Shown in pieces: positions 47,145-55,770 of a stretch of 64,000 nucleotides of DNA (its first letter is position 1; every line of letters begins with the position of its first letter). The DNA is from Caenispirillum salinarum AK4 (lineage in GTDB: Bacteria > Pseudomonadota > Alphaproteobacteria > Rhodospirillales > Rhodospirillaceae). The stretch spans positions 62,001 through 126,000 of the forward strand of contig NZ_ANHY01000006.1 of assembly GCF_000315795.1 (NCBI RefSeq). The letters run 5' to 3'. The translations under genes and the position numbers were made by a program. The notes below the pieces were generated by a model, which made no database searches, was not told where the DNA came from, and was given only the letters and a program-made list of their open reading frames with translations.

Positions 47145-48434
47145 ATGACGAACGTGGTTGTCGTCGGGTCGCAGTGGGGCGACGAGGGCAAGGGCAAGGT
47201 GGTCGACTGGCTGGCGGCCCGCGCCGATGTGGTGGTGCGGTTCCAGGGCGGTCACAACGCCGGCCATACGCTGGTCGTCGACGGCGTCTCCTACAAGCTG
47301 AGCCTGCTGCCCTCGGGCGTGGTGCGCGGCACGCTGTCGATCATCGGCAACGGCGTCGTCATCAATCCCTGGGCGCTGATGGAAGAGATCGAGCGCCTGG
47401 GCGCCCAGGGCGTCACCATCACGCCCGACGTCCTGCGCATCGCCGAGAACGCCTGCCTGATCCTGCCGCTGCACTCCACCCTGGACCAGGCACGCGAGCA
47501 GGCGGCTGGCAAGGGCAAGATCGGCACCACCGGCCGCGGCATCGGCCCGGCCTATGAGGACAAGGTCGGCCGCCGCGCCATCCGTGTCTGCGACCTGGCC
47601 GACGACGCGACCCTGGAAATGAAGGTCGACCGTCTGCTGGCCCACCACAACGCCCTGCTCAAGGGCCTGGGGTCGGAGCCGCTGGACGGCGAGGCGATCC
47701 TCAAGGAACTGCGCGCCCTGGCGCCCAAGCTGCTGCCCTACGCCGAGCCCGTGTGGCTGACGCTCGCCGACCGCTACAAGGAAGGCAAGCGCATCCTGTT
47801 CGAGGGCGCGCAGGGCTCCATGCTGGACGTCGATCACGGCACCTATCCCTTCGTCACCTCGTCCAACACGGTCGCCGGCATGGCGGCGGCGGGATCGGGC
47901 ATGGGGCCGGGGCGTGTCGGCTATGTGCTGGGCATCACCAAGGCCTACACCACCCGAGTCGGCGCCGGACCGTTTCCGACCGAGCTGTTCGACGACATCG
48001 GCAATAAGATCGGCGAGCGCGGCCGCGAATTCGGGACCGTCACCGGCCGCAAGCGCCGCTGCGGCTGGTTCGACGCCGTTCTGGTGCGCCAGGCGGTGAA
48101 GACCGGCGGCATCGACGGCATCGCGCTGACCAAACTGGACGTGCTGGACGGCCTTGAGGAACTGAAGGTCTGCGTCGGCTATGAACTGGACGGGAAGCGC
48201 CTGAACCACCTGCCGGCCGCCGTCGCCCAGCAGGAACGCTGCAAGCCCGTCTACGAGAGCATGGAAGGCTGGAGCGAGAGCACCGAGGGCGCCCGCTCGT
48301 GGGGCGAACTGCCGGCCACGGCCGTCAAGTACGTGCGCCGCATCGAGGAACTGATCGAGGCGCCGGTGTCGCTGCTCTCCACCAGCCCGGAGCGCGAGGA
48401 CACCATCCTTGTCACCGATCCATTCCGGGGCTGA
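47145..48434 (+). CDS. purA: Adenylosuccinate synthetase PurA
   Basis: A 429-residue enzyme joining IMP and aspartate using [22 protein letters not shown] at the N-terminus is the GTP/IMP loop; [21 protein letters not shown] and [23 protein letters not shown] are canonical; the C-terminal [11 protein letters not shown] is the Asp/GTP site. Length matches the family. Confidence 0.97.
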   Translation: MTNVVVVGSQWGDEGKGKVVDWLAARADVVVRFQGGHNAGHTLVVDGVSYKLSLLPSGVVRGTLSIIGNGVVINPWALMEEIERLGAQGVTITPDVLRIAENACLILPLHSTLDQAREQAAGKGKIGTTGRGIGPAYEDKVGRRAIRVCDLADDATLEMKVDRLLAHHNALLKGLGSEPLDGEAILKELRALAPKLLPYAEPVWLTLADRYKEGKRILFEGAQGSMLDVDHGTYPFVTSSNTVAGMAAAGSGMGPGRVGYVLGITKAYTTRVGAGPFPTELFDDIGNKIGERGREFGTVTGRKRRCGWFDAVLVRQAVKTGGIDGIALTKLDVLDGLEELKVCVGYELDGKRLNHLPAAVAQQERCKPVYESMEGWSESTEGARSWGELPATAVKYVRRIEELIEAPVSLLSTSPEREDTILVTDPFRG

Positions 48435-48466
48435 GGACCGGAAGGCATAGGCCTTTCAGCGTAGGT

Positions 48467-48488
48467 ATGTCGCAATTTTTCGCGACAT
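48467..48488. other. Palindrome between purA and the pseudokinase gene
   Basis: ATGTCGC (48467-48473) and GCGACAT (48482-48488) form a 7-bp perfect inverted repeat around AATTTTTC. It is 105 bp before the next start. With no T-run after it, an operator is as likely as a terminator. Confidence 0.4.
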
Positions 48489-48592
48489 TCGGCTGAGGGG
48501 CCTCATCCGTCTCGTTGCCAACCATCGGTTTCGAGGCTACCCTTCCGATCGCCGGGTGCACCCGGCCGGAACGGATGAGGTGAGGGAGAGGC

Positions 48593-50725
48593 ATGGCGGC
48601 CACGGCAACGGCCAAGGCCACCGCCAAGGCCGCCGACCCGGACAGCGGCAAGAAGTCCGCCGAGAAGGGCAAGGCGGCCGACAAGGCGGGCAAGGGGTCG
48701 CCCCAGACGGGCGGCGGAGGCGGTGCTGCGTCCGCCGATCCGGTCAAGCTGCGCGACCGCTTCGAGATCCATCCCGACAAGCCGCTCCCCGATCTGGACA
48801 CGCCCAGCGCCAAGGCCTTCGAGGTGCAGGACCGGCGCGGCGCGGGGCGGGCGCTCTATGCCCTGATCGGGCGGGCCGACACGCTGCAGCGGACCACGGT
48901 CATGCGGGCCCTGCGCGGCATGCAGAACCCCGGCATGCTGCAGTTCATCGAGGGCGGCACGATCGACTGGCCGCCCGAGGGCCGCAAGGTCATCGCGTCC
49001 ATCTACGAGCGGCCGGCCGGCGGCAAGGTGATGGCGGACCTCAACGCCACCATCGACGTCATTTCCGATCAGTTCTTCGCCAAGAAGGTCATCAAGCCGC
49101 TGCACGACGCGCTGGCCGAGCTGCGGTCACGCTCGGTTACGCATCGTGCCATCCGGCCGGACAACGTCTATTTCTTCGACGCCAAGGGCGACCGGCTGGT
49201 GCTGGGCGACTGCCTGACCACGCCGCCGGGCTACGACAACCCGGCGCTGTTCGAGCCCATCGAGACCGCGCTCTGCACGCCGGAGGGGCGGGGCAGCGGG
49301 CACTATTCCGACGACATGTTCAGTCTGGGCGTGACGCTTTTGTTCCTCATGCTGGGGACCAACCCGGTGCGCGGTCGCGACCCGGAGGAGGTCATGCGCC
49401 AGCGGCTGGAGCAGGGCTCCTACGCCACGCTGGCGGGCGAGAACCGCGTGCCCCTGTCCATGATCGAACCGCTGCGCGGGCTGCTGCATGACGACAGCCG
49501 CGAACGCTGGACGCTGGAGCAGCTGGACCTGTGGCTGAACGGCCGCCGCCTGACGCCGCTGCAGCCGCGCATGGAAAAGCGCGCACAGCGCGCCTTCAAG
49601 GTGGGGAACAACGAGTTCGCCACCGCTCGCGGCGCCGCCTACGGCCTGATGAAGAACTGGGACAAGGCGCTCGGCATCATCAAGGAGGGCCGGCTGGAGG
49701 TCTGGCTGCGCCGCGGCCTGGAGGACAACGAACGCGCCGACCAACTGAGCACCGTCATCAAGGTGGTGGAGGCCCTGCCCGGCGACAAGCGCGGCCAGGG
49801 CGACCTGATGGTCGCGCGGTGCGTCATGGTGCTTTTCCCCGAGGCGCCGCTGTGCTTCCGCAACGTCCGCTGCACGCTGGACGGCTTCGGCCCGGCGCTG
49901 GCGTCGACCATGATGCGCAAGGGCGACGTCAAGCCCTTCGCCGACATGGTGACGTGGGACGTGGTGAAGTACTGGGTGCAGGCCCAGTCGGTGTACAATC
50001 CGGAACACACCCAGGCGGAGCAGAATTTCCGCGACATGCGCATCTTCCTGGCCAACAAGAACAAGGGCTACGGCATCGAGCGCATCGCCTACGAGCAGAA
50101 CGAGAACATGCCGTGCCTCAGCTCCTTCGTGGAGACCGAGCACGTCAGCGAAATCCGGGAGCTGTTGCCGGCGCTGGAAAACGCCAGCAAGAGCGCCGAC
50201 ACAAAGACCTGGCCCGTGGATCGCCACATCGCCGCCTTCACCGCCTCGCGCTACGAGCGGGACCTGACGCCGCAGCTGAAGGCCATGGAGGACCCGGAAC
50301 CCGAGCGCCAGGCGCTGGGCATGCTGAGCCTGCTGGCGGTGCTGCAATGGCGGCTGGGGCCGGAAGCCCTGTTCGGGCTGACCAGTTGGCTGGGCGGACT
50401 GGTCACGCCCGTCGTCAACAGCTACCACAGCCGCGAGCGCCGCAAGCGCATGGAAAAGGAAATCCCGCGGGTGGTGCGCAAGGGCAGCCTGCCGGAACTC
50501 TACAACCTGCTGGACAATGCAGAGGAGCGCGGCTCGGACCACGAGGGATTCGAGACCGCCAAGGCCGAATACGCCCAGGCCAAGCGCCAGATCACGGCGC
50601 TGGAAACCGGACAGGCGGCGCGCGACGAAAACGCCACGCGCATGGGCCACCAGGCGGCAGCGGTGGGCTCGGTGATCGTCGGGCTTCTGACGATCCTGCT
50701 GCTGCTGCTGGTGCGGCTGTTTTAG
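48593..50725 (+). CDS. Predicted tail-anchored pseudokinase
   Basis: A 710-residue protein. Residues 1-48 are Ala/Lys/Gly-rich and disordered. Residues about 75-330 resemble a Ser/Thr kinase: HRAIRPDN at 184-191 is the HRD loop with the catalytic Asp replaced by Ala186, the DFG position reads D206-C-L, and SDDMFSLGVTLLFLML resembles helix F. No clear glycine loop or VAIK Lys is seen. The middle (about 340-665) is helical without known motifs. The C-terminus ends in a hydrophobic helix (about 687-710), suggesting membrane tail-anchoring. A small membrane protein gene follows after 15 bp. Confidence 0.7.
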   Translation: MAATATAKATAKAADPDSGKKSAEKGKAADKAGKGSPQTGGGGGAASADPVKLRDRFEIHPDKPLPDLDTPSAKAFEVQDRRGAGRALYALIGRADTLQRTTVMRALRGMQNPGMLQFIEGGTIDWPPEGRKVIASIYERPAGGKVMADLNATIDVISDQFFAKKVIKPLHDALAELRSRSVTHRAIRPDNVYFFDAKGDRLVLGDCLTTPPGYDNPALFEPIETALCTPEGRGSGHYSDDMFSLGVTLLFLMLGTNPVRGRDPEEVMRQRLEQGSYATLAGENRVPLSMIEPLRGLLHDDSRERWTLEQLDLWLNGRRLTPLQPRMEKRAQRAFKVGNNEFATARGAAYGLMKNWDKALGIIKEGRLEVWLRRGLEDNERADQLSTVIKVVEALPGDKRGQGDLMVARCVMVLFPEAPLCFRNVRCTLDGFGPALASTMMRKGDVKPFADMVTWDVVKYWVQAQSVYNPEHTQAEQNFRDMRIFLANKNKGYGIERIAYEQNENMPCLSSFVETEHVSEIRELLPALENASKSADTKTWPVDRHIAAFTASRYERDLTPQLKAMEDPEPERQALGMLSLLAVLQWRLGPEALFGLTSWLGGLVTPVVNSYHSRERRKRMEKEIPRVVRKGSLPELYNLLDNAEERGSDHEGFETAKAEYAQAKRQITALETGQAARDENATRMGHQAAAVGSVIVGLLTILLLLLVRLF

Positions 50726-50740
50726 GGAAGGGGCCGCAGT

Positions 50741-51292
50741 ATGGCGAAGAAGAATAAGAAGCGCGCAAGCAAGCGCAAGGGCGGCGTGGCGAACGGCATC
50801 GGCATGCTGGTCATGGGGGTGCCGCTGGTCATTCTGTTCCTGCCGACCGTGGTGCTGCTGGCCTTCGCCATGCTGCCGACGGTGGTGGCCTATGTGGTGG
50901 AGCGCGGCAGTTACCGCTACGGTTTCATCTGTGTCGGCGGGTTCAACTTTGCCGGCGTCTCGCCGTACCTTCTGAACATGTGGTTCGAGCGCCACGACAT
51001 CACCATGGCGCTGGACACGCTGTCGAACGTGTTCGCCCTGATGCTGATCTACGGCGCGGCCGGCTTCGGCTGGCTGCTGTACGCGGTGACGCCGACGCTC
51101 GTGGGCTCGTTCCTCAGCCTGACCTCCAGCCGCCGCATCGCCAAGCTGCGCGCCGACCAGCGCAGGCTGGTGGAGCAGTGGGGCCCCGAGGTGACAGAAG
51201 GCGCCGACGACGACATCGGCTCGGCGGCCGAGACGGAAGAGCCGTCCGCTCCCGGCGCGCCCGAGCCCGCCGGCGCCAACGCCAAGGCGTAA
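50741..51292 (+). CDS. Unknown membrane protein behind the pseudokinase
   Basis: A 183-residue protein of unknown family. A very basic start (AKKNKKRASKRKGG) is followed by hydrophobic segments at about 18-45, 58-80 and 95-125, then a cytoplasmic helix (SSRRIAKLRADQRRLVEQWGPEV) and an acidic Ala/Pro tail. The gene starts 15 bp after the pseudokinase with GGAAGGGG upstream, so the two are probably co-expressed and may act together at the membrane. Confidence 0.7.
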   Translation: MAKKNKKRASKRKGGVANGIGMLVMGVPLVILFLPTVVLLAFAMLPTVVAYVVERGSYRYGFICVGGFNFAGVSPYLLNMWFERHDITMALDTLSNVFALMLIYGAAGFGWLLYAVTPTLVGSFLSLTSSRRIAKLRADQRRLVEQWGPEVTEGADDDIGSAAETEEPSAPGAPEPAGANAKA

Positions 51293-51307
51293 GGCAGGGC
51301 CGCGCCG

Positions 51308-52366
51308 TCAGCCTTCTTGCAGGGCGGCCACCAGATCGGCCATGTCCGCCGGCAGGGCGCTTTCAAACCGCAGCGCCGCGCCGGTCACCGGATGGACGAA
51401 GCCCAGGACTCCGGCGTGAAGTGCCTGTCGTTTGAAGCCTTTCAGCGCCGCCGCCTGCGCCTCGCTCAGGCCCCGGCGCCCGACGTTGCGCGACCGGCCG
51501 TAGACCGGGTCGCCGACCAGCGGGTGCCCCTGGGTCGCCATGTGGACGCGGATTTGATGGGTGCGCCCGGTTTCCAGCCGGCAGGTGACCAGCGCCGTGT
51601 CGCCGGCCAGCGGCGTGACCACCTGATAATGCGTCACCGCCGGCTTCCCGCCGCTTTTCACCACCGCCATCTTCTGCCGGTTGGCGGTGGAGCGGGCGAT
51701 GTTGCCGGTGATGGTGCCGCGGCGCGGCATGGGCACGCCCCACACGACGGCGGTGTAAACGCGTTCGATGTCGTGGCGCGCGAACAGGGCGGCGAGACCC
51801 TGGTGGGCGGCGTCGGTCTTCGCCGCGACCAGCAGGCCGCTGGTGTCCTTGTCGATGCGGTGGACGATGCCCGGCCGGCGCACGCCGCCGATCCCCGACA
51901 GGCTGGCACCGCAATGGTGGAGCAGGGCGTTGACCAGCGTGCCGTCGGCGTTGCCGGCGGCGGGGTGGACGACCATGCCGGCCGGCTTGTCGACGACGAT
52001 CAGGTGGGCGTCCTCGAACACCACGGACAGGGGAATGTCCTGCGGCTCCGGCACGGCCGGCTCTGGCGGCGGCACCGTGACGGCGGCGGTCTGACCAGCC
52101 CTGACCTTGCGCGAGGCATCGGCGGCGGTAAGCGTGCGGCCGTCCAGGCTGACGCGCCCCTCGTCGATAAGCTGCTTGAGGCGCGACCGTGTCAGGCCGG
52201 GATCGCCCAGCGCCTCGGCCAGCCATTTGTCGAGCCGCAGGCCTGCCGCCTCGGGCCCCGCCTCGGCCGTGAGAAGGGCGCCGGGGCTCTGTTCGGCCTC
52301 CAGGTCCGGGGCGAGGGCGTCGTCGTCGTCCTCGACAGTGGCGGGATCGGTCGGTTGCTGTATCAT
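51308..52366 (-). CDS. rluD: 23S rRNA pseudouridine synthase RluD family
   Basis: A 352-residue enzyme. An acidic N-terminus (TVEDDDDALAPDLEAE) precedes an S4 RNA-binding domain at about 40-90 (RLDKWLAEALG and SRLKQLIDEGRVSLDG). The catalytic motif HRIDKDTSGLLVAAKT holds the active Asp. RluD modifies helix 69 of 23S rRNA. ATG 52366 is chosen as the first sensible start; the frame upstream is open but Cys/Arg-rich and unlike the family. It is divergent from the next gene. Confidence 0.92.
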   Translation of the reverse strand: MIQQPTDPATVEDDDDALAPDLEAEQSPGALLTAEAGPEAAGLRLDKWLAEALGDPGLTRSRLKQLIDEGRVSLDGRTLTAADASRKVRAGQTAAVTVPPPEPAVPEPQDIPLSVVFEDAHLIVVDKPAGMVVHPAAGNADGTLVNALLHHCGASLSGIGGVRRPGIVHRIDKDTSGLLVAAKTDAAHQGLAALFARHDIERVYTAVVWGVPMPRRGTITGNIARSTANRQKMAVVKSGGKPAVTHYQVVTPLAGDTALVTCRLETGRTHQIRVHMATQGHPLVGDPVYGRSRNVGRRGLSEAQAAALKGFKRQALHAGVLGFVHPVTGAALRFESALPADMADLVAALQEG

Positions 52367-52477
52367 CGCGGCCCATTCATCAAACTCGCCCCGCGCGTAT
52401 AGCCCGCGCCGGGCGCAAACGCAAACGCAGCGGACCGGAAGTCGATCCGCGCGCCAGGACACAAGGGTAAATCCGTC

Positions 52478-52903
52478 ATGAAAGCATTGAAGGCGCTCGT
52501 CGTCGTCATGGGCATCCTCATCGTCGCCGGCGTCGGCCTGGTCATCTATGGCGTGTTGACCCAGTTCGGCCCGGATGTGGAGGAGGGCGAGACGATTGCC
52601 GGCCCGGCCACGGCGCCCGGCGTTGCGCCCCCGCTGGACACGCCCGCGCCGGCCGCGCCCGGCGGCGGCGTGGTGGGGGCCGTGCCGGCGGAGCCCATCG
52701 GCGACATCATGCTCGACGAGCCTGCCGCCACCGAGATCACCGGCGCCACGGTTGGCGAGAACCGCATCCTGCTGCGCCTGAGCGGCGGCGGCCGGCCCGA
52801 CCGCGTGGTGATCCTGCGCGCCACCGACGGTGAACGGTTGGGCTCCATCACCCTGGGCGGTGCCGACGAGGCCGACGCCCCGGACACCGCCTCGGGCCGG
52901 TGA
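52478..52903 (+). CDS. Small single-pass membrane protein (DUF6476-like)
   Basis: A 141-residue protein. The single hydrophobic helix KALVVVMGILIVAGVGLVIY is at about 5-24, followed by a Pro/Ala-rich linker and a small domain at about 85-128 (NRILLRLSGGGRPDRVVILRA). This layout is seen in small alphaproteobacterial membrane proteins grouped as DUF6476; the family call is from memory. Its last bases overlap the JAMM gene by four (GTGA). Confidence 0.6.
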   Translation: MKALKALVVVMGILIVAGVGLVIYGVLTQFGPDVEEGETIAGPATAPGVAPPLDTPAPAAPGGGVVGAVPAEPIGDIMLDEPAATEITGATVGENRILLRLSGGGRPDRVVILRATDGERLGSITLGGADEADAPDTASGR

Positions 52904-53385
52904 CCGCCATGGGCAGCGGCGACTGGGACAGGCTGTTCGGCGGCGGAGAGCCCCTGCCGCCGCGCATTGTGCTGCCGGGCGCGCTGGCGGAATCCATCCG
53001 CGCCGCCGCCCGCAGCGCCTACCCCGACGAGGGCTGCGGCCTGCTGGTGGGGCAGGGGGAGCGGGTGACGCGCGTGGTGCCGAGCCGCAACGTGGCGCTG
53101 CGCGGCCGCGACCGCTTCGAGGTCGACCCGCGCGTGCGCCTGGACCTCATGAAGGCGCTGCGTGGTACGCCCGAGCGCCTGCTCGGCCACTGGCACAGCC
53201 ATCCCGACGCCCCCGCCGTGCCTTCGGCCACCGATCTGGCCCAGGCCTACGAGCCGGCGCTGTTGTGGCTGATCTGCGGCGTCTCCGGGACGGGAGAGGC
53301 GGCGCTTTCGGCCTGGAAAATGGTGCCCGAGGCGGGCGCCTTCACGCCGGTTCCGTTGGTGGTGGAGGATGTGACGAGAGGGTGA
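52900..53385 (+). CDS. JAMM/MPN+ metallopeptidase (M67)
   Basis: A 161-residue protein with a complete JAMM zinc site: an upstream Glu in YPDEGCGLLVG, then H99-S-H101, seven residues, S109, two residues, D112. Prokaryotic JAMM enzymes cleave isopeptide bonds or ubiquitin-like proteins such as ThiS/MoaD/CysO. No E1-like or ubiquitin-like gene is adjacent. GTG 52900 overlaps the previous stop; an ATG at 52909 is an alternative start. Confidence 0.85.
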   Translation: MTAMGSGDWDRLFGGGEPLPPRIVLPGALAESIRAAARSAYPDEGCGLLVGQGERVTRVVPSRNVALRGRDRFEVDPRVRLDLMKALRGTPERLLGHWHSHPDAPAVPSATDLAQAYEPALLWLICGVSGTGEAALSAWKMVPEAGAFTPVPLVVEDVTRG

Positions 53386-53394
53386 ATTTTTTGC

Positions 53395-53423
53395 TTGCAC
53401 GGGGTCGGGCGATCCCTTACATA
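53395..53423 (+). promoter_or_regulatory. Possible promoter of the tRNA-Glu pair
   Basis: -35 TTGCAC (53395-53400), 17-bp spacer, and TACATA (53418-53423), 20 bp before the first tRNA. The -10 match is weak. Confidence 0.4.
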
Positions 53424-53442
53424 CGGGTCCTCCCGAGGCCAC

Positions 53443-53518
53443 GTCCCCTTCGTCTAGAGGCCTAGGACACCGCCCTCTCACGGCGGCAACAGGGGTTCGA
53501 ATCCCCTAGGGGACGCCA
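53443..53518 (+). tRNA. tRNA-Glu (anticodon CTC), copy 1
   Basis: A 76-nt cloverleaf. Acceptor stem GTCCCCT/AGGGGAC, anticodon stem CCGCC/GGCGG with CTC at 53477-53479, T arm AGGGGTTCGAATCCCCT, discriminator G and encoded CCA. It reads GAG codons. Confidence 0.97.
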
Positions 53519-53578
53519 CTTCGGCGCTTCTCCGGCGCGCCCTCGGGAACACGCGATGCAGACCGCGCACGCGCCTGC

Positions 53579-53654
53579 GTCCCCTTCGTCTAGAGGCCTA
53601 GGACACCGCCCTCTCACGGCGGCAACAGGGGTTCGAATCCCCTAGGGGACGCCA
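53579..53654 (+). tRNA. tRNA-Glu (anticodon CTC), copy 2
   Basis: Identical in all 76 bases to copy 1, 60 bp downstream on the same strand. The intervening 60 bp show no similarity to the flanks beyond one base, so the duplication covers just the tRNA. Confidence 0.97.
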
Positions 53655-53683
53655 TTTCTCTTCCAGTTCCACAGGGTGCTGAA

Positions 53684-53706
53684 GCCGGCAAGAGGCGCTT
53701 GCCGGC
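53684..53706. terminator. Hairpin after the tRNA pair
   Basis: GCCGGCAAG-aggcg-CTTGCCGGC: a 9-bp perfect stem 30 bp behind the second tRNA. There is no T-run; it may end the tRNA transcript or trim it. Confidence 0.45.
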
Positions 53707-53780
53707 CCGTGGTGCATGCGGCTTGACCGCGTCCGCGCCACCGAGCAGACTTCCGCGCCGAGATGCCGAGGAGCCCATCC

Positions 53781-53999
53781 ATGCCCGCCGACACCCCCGA
53801 GGATCGCATTGTCGACCTGGAAATCCGCCTGGCGCATCAGGAGCGCATGGCGGAGGAGTTGTCGGACGTGCTGGTCGAGCAACAACGGACCATCGACCGG
53901 CTGACCCTGCAACTGCGCCAGGTGGCCGAGCGCATGGGCGATCTGGAAAGCGGGTGGGCGCGGTCGCCGCAGGACGACAAGCCGCCGCCGCACTACTGA
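53781..53999 (+). CDS. slyX: SlyX family coiled-coil protein
   Basis: A 72-residue protein matching SlyX in size and pattern: EDRIVDLEIRLAHQERMAEE, then LSDVLVEQQRTIDRLTLQLR, a continuous coiled coil, ending in a Pro-rich PPPHY. GAGGAG precedes the ATG at 53781. Function is unknown despite the name. Confidence 0.88.
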   Translation: MPADTPEDRIVDLEIRLAHQERMAEELSDVLVEQQRTIDRLTLQLRQVAERMGDLESGWARSPQDDKPPPHY

Positions 54000-54012
54000 G
54001 GGAGACGCCATC

Positions 54013-54390
54013 ATGGTCAGTCTGTTCGGCCTGTTCGGGCGCTCGCGAGAGGTGCGGCTCATCGAGGACGGCGTGCGCGCCCACGGCCTGCACAAGGCGC
54101 TGGTGCCCGATGCCGTGAAGTTCACCGTCGTCCGCCTGCTGAAGGAAACGCCCGAGGGTGTTTCGCCGGAAAGCACCCACCGCGCCGGCGAGTTGCTGGC
54201 GTGGTGCATGCTGGGCGAGGACGAGTTCACCGAGAACAACGGCACCGTCAGCGCCCGCCATGCCGACGCCCGCGTCGCCGAGGCCATCGAATCCGGCGAC
54301 AGCCTGGACGCGCAGCTGGTGCTGCTCACCCTCCAGGCCAAGGTGTGCCACCCGGCGATAATCGACCGCTACGATCTGTCGGCGGAATAA
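54013..54390 (+). CDS. Unknown 125-residue protein
   Basis: I do not recognise the family. It is soluble and mixed helical: SREVRLIEDGVRAHGLHKAL, VKFTVVRLLKETPEGVS and a Cys-containing AGELLAWCMLGEDEF. There is no signal or membrane segment. It lies 13 bp behind slyX with GGGAGACG before the ATG, so it is probably in one transcript with slyX. Confidence 0.65.
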   Translation: MVSLFGLFGRSREVRLIEDGVRAHGLHKALVPDAVKFTVVRLLKETPEGVSPESTHRAGELLAWCMLGEDEFTENNGTVSARHADARVAEAIESGDSLDAQLVLLTLQAKVCHPAIIDRYDLSAE

Positions 54391-54414
54391 TCCCGTTTCA
54401 AAGAATGTGGAGGT

Positions 54415-54434
54415 GTGGAGGCTGCCGCCTCCAC
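54415..54434. terminator. Hairpin between convergent genes
   Basis: GTGGAGGC-tgcc-GCCTCCAC, an 8-bp perfect stem in the 98-bp gap between two convergent unknown genes. No T-run. Confidence 0.45.
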
Positions 54435-54488
54435 CGGGGTGCGGGGCTGGCCCCGCGCACTCGTGGAGCGCTCAGCGTCGTCAGGCGC

Positions 54489-54986
54489 TCATGCCTTCGC
54501 CCGGTTCGGCGTCTTCGGCGCGAAGTCGGCCGGTTTGGCCTTGGTCGGTCCCTTGTGGTGCACGCCGCCGGTCAGCATGATGGTTTCCATGGCCCGCTGG
54601 GCGGCCTTGCGGAAATCCTCGTCGGCGCCGAGCGTGCAGGCCTTGGAGAAGTGCCGCCGCGCTGCCCCCAGCTTCTTGGCACGTTCCGTCATGTGCTCCT
54701 CGGCGGCCAGGCGGTTGGCCTCGTGCAGCAGGCGGTCGGTTTCCCGCATGTTGGCATTGCACTCGTAGGTGCGGGCCTTTTCCAGCAGGGCGCGCTTGAA
54801 GTCGAAGGGCAGGGACTTGTCGCTGCCGCAGCGGTCCTTCAGGCGCTTGTGCAGGCGCTCCGCCGCGTCGGGCGTGGCCTCGTGCATGTCCCGCAGTTCC
54901 TTGAGGCAGGCCTCCTTGGCCCGCTCGATGGCCTGCTTCCGTGCATCCGCGTCGGAGGCGGGACCCCGCTTGCCGAAACCGAACAT
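54489..54986 (-). CDS. Unknown 165-residue charged helical protein
   Basis: I do not recognise the family. The protein is highly charged and helical (RKQAIERAKEACLKELRDM, AERLHKRLKDRCG, MTERAKKLGAARRHF), with a Lys/Pro-rich C-terminus. Three scattered Cys residues have no metal motif. ATG 54986 is preferred because GGAG lies six bases upstream; a GTG at 54998 would sit directly against GGAGG. Confidence 0.6.
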   Translation of the reverse strand: MFGFGKRGPASDADARKQAIERAKEACLKELRDMHEATPDAAERLHKRLKDRCGSDKSLPFDFKRALLEKARTYECNANMRETDRLLHEANRLAAEEHMTERAKKLGAARRHFSKACTLGADEDFRKAAQRAMETIMLTGGVHHKGPTKAKPADFAPKTPNRAKA

Positions 54987-55071
54987 GGTGCGCTCCACCT
55001 CCGCCGCTGGATCTTCGTCCAGATATCATACGCCTTTCGGGCAGGGCGGAGTAGGGGTCTTCGGTGCTCTT

Positions 55072-55743
55072 TCAGGGAACGGTTGTATCCGCCGGGATCG
55101 CCGCCCTTAGGGCCTCGACCAGAACGTCGACGGGCTGGGCGCCGTCAAGACGGCGGTCGCCGATGGCGAAGACGGGCACGCCCGCGATGCCCGCGGTCCG
55201 CACGCGCGCCTCAAGCGCCTCCACCGGCTCGGTGGCCTGTCCGGCCCGGAGGCGGTCGAGCAGCGCGCCCTGGTCCAGCCGGGCGTCCAGCAGCAACTGG
55301 CCGAGCACGCCGACATCGCCGATGTCGCGGCCGTGGACGAAGTAGGCCTTGAAGACGCCGTCGACGAAGCGTTCCACCGCCTGCGGGTGGTAGTGCTGGA
55401 CCAGCAGGGTCAGGCGGTGCGCGGCCTTGGTGCTGGGGGTCCGGGTGATGCGGTCGAAGGCGAAGGGCACCCCGTCGGCCTCCGCCTGCTCCAGGATGCG
55501 CGCGTCCAGGGCCTGCGAGGCCTCCCACGAGCCGAACTTGGCGGTGCGGTAGGCGCGGCGGTCCATGCCCTCGGCCGGCATGTCCGGGTTCAGCTCGAAC
55601 GGCCAGTGGCGGACGACGACGCCTTCGGCGGGCAACGCGCTATCGGCCTTCATGCGCTCCAGCGCCCGGTTGAGCCGGGCGCGCCCGAGCCAGCACCAGG
55701 GGCAGACGTAATCGGAGACGAAGGTGATCTCGACCGGCGGCAT
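55072..55743 (-). CDS. DsbA-family (FrnE-like) oxidoreductase
   Basis: A 223-residue thioredoxin-fold protein. The CPWC active site is at 14-17 (VSDYVCPWCWLG). The C-terminal cis-Pro segment is GIAGVPVFAIGD. FrnE/2-hydroxychromene-type proteins are cytoplasmic, and no signal peptide is seen. Substrate unknown. GGGAG precedes the ATG. It lies 28 bp downstream of msrA on the same strand, suggesting a shared thiol-repair transcript. Confidence 0.87.
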   Translation of the reverse strand: MPPVEITFVSDYVCPWCWLGRARLNRALERMKADSALPAEGVVVRHWPFELNPDMPAEGMDRRAYRTAKFGSWEASQALDARILEQAEADGVPFAFDRITRTPSTKAAHRLTLLVQHYHPQAVERFVDGVFKAYFVHGRDIGDVGVLGQLLLDARLDQGALLDRLRAGQATEPVEALEARVRTAGIAGVPVFAIGDRRLDGAQPVDVLVEALRAAIPADTTVP

Positions 55744-55770
55744 GGCGCACTCCCGCATTTGAAGGGGCGG

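Noticed and set aside
53443-53780. An integrated element at the tRNA-Glu genes
   Set aside because: No integrase, no repeated 3' tRNA end beyond the second complete tRNA, and the flanking genes look native.
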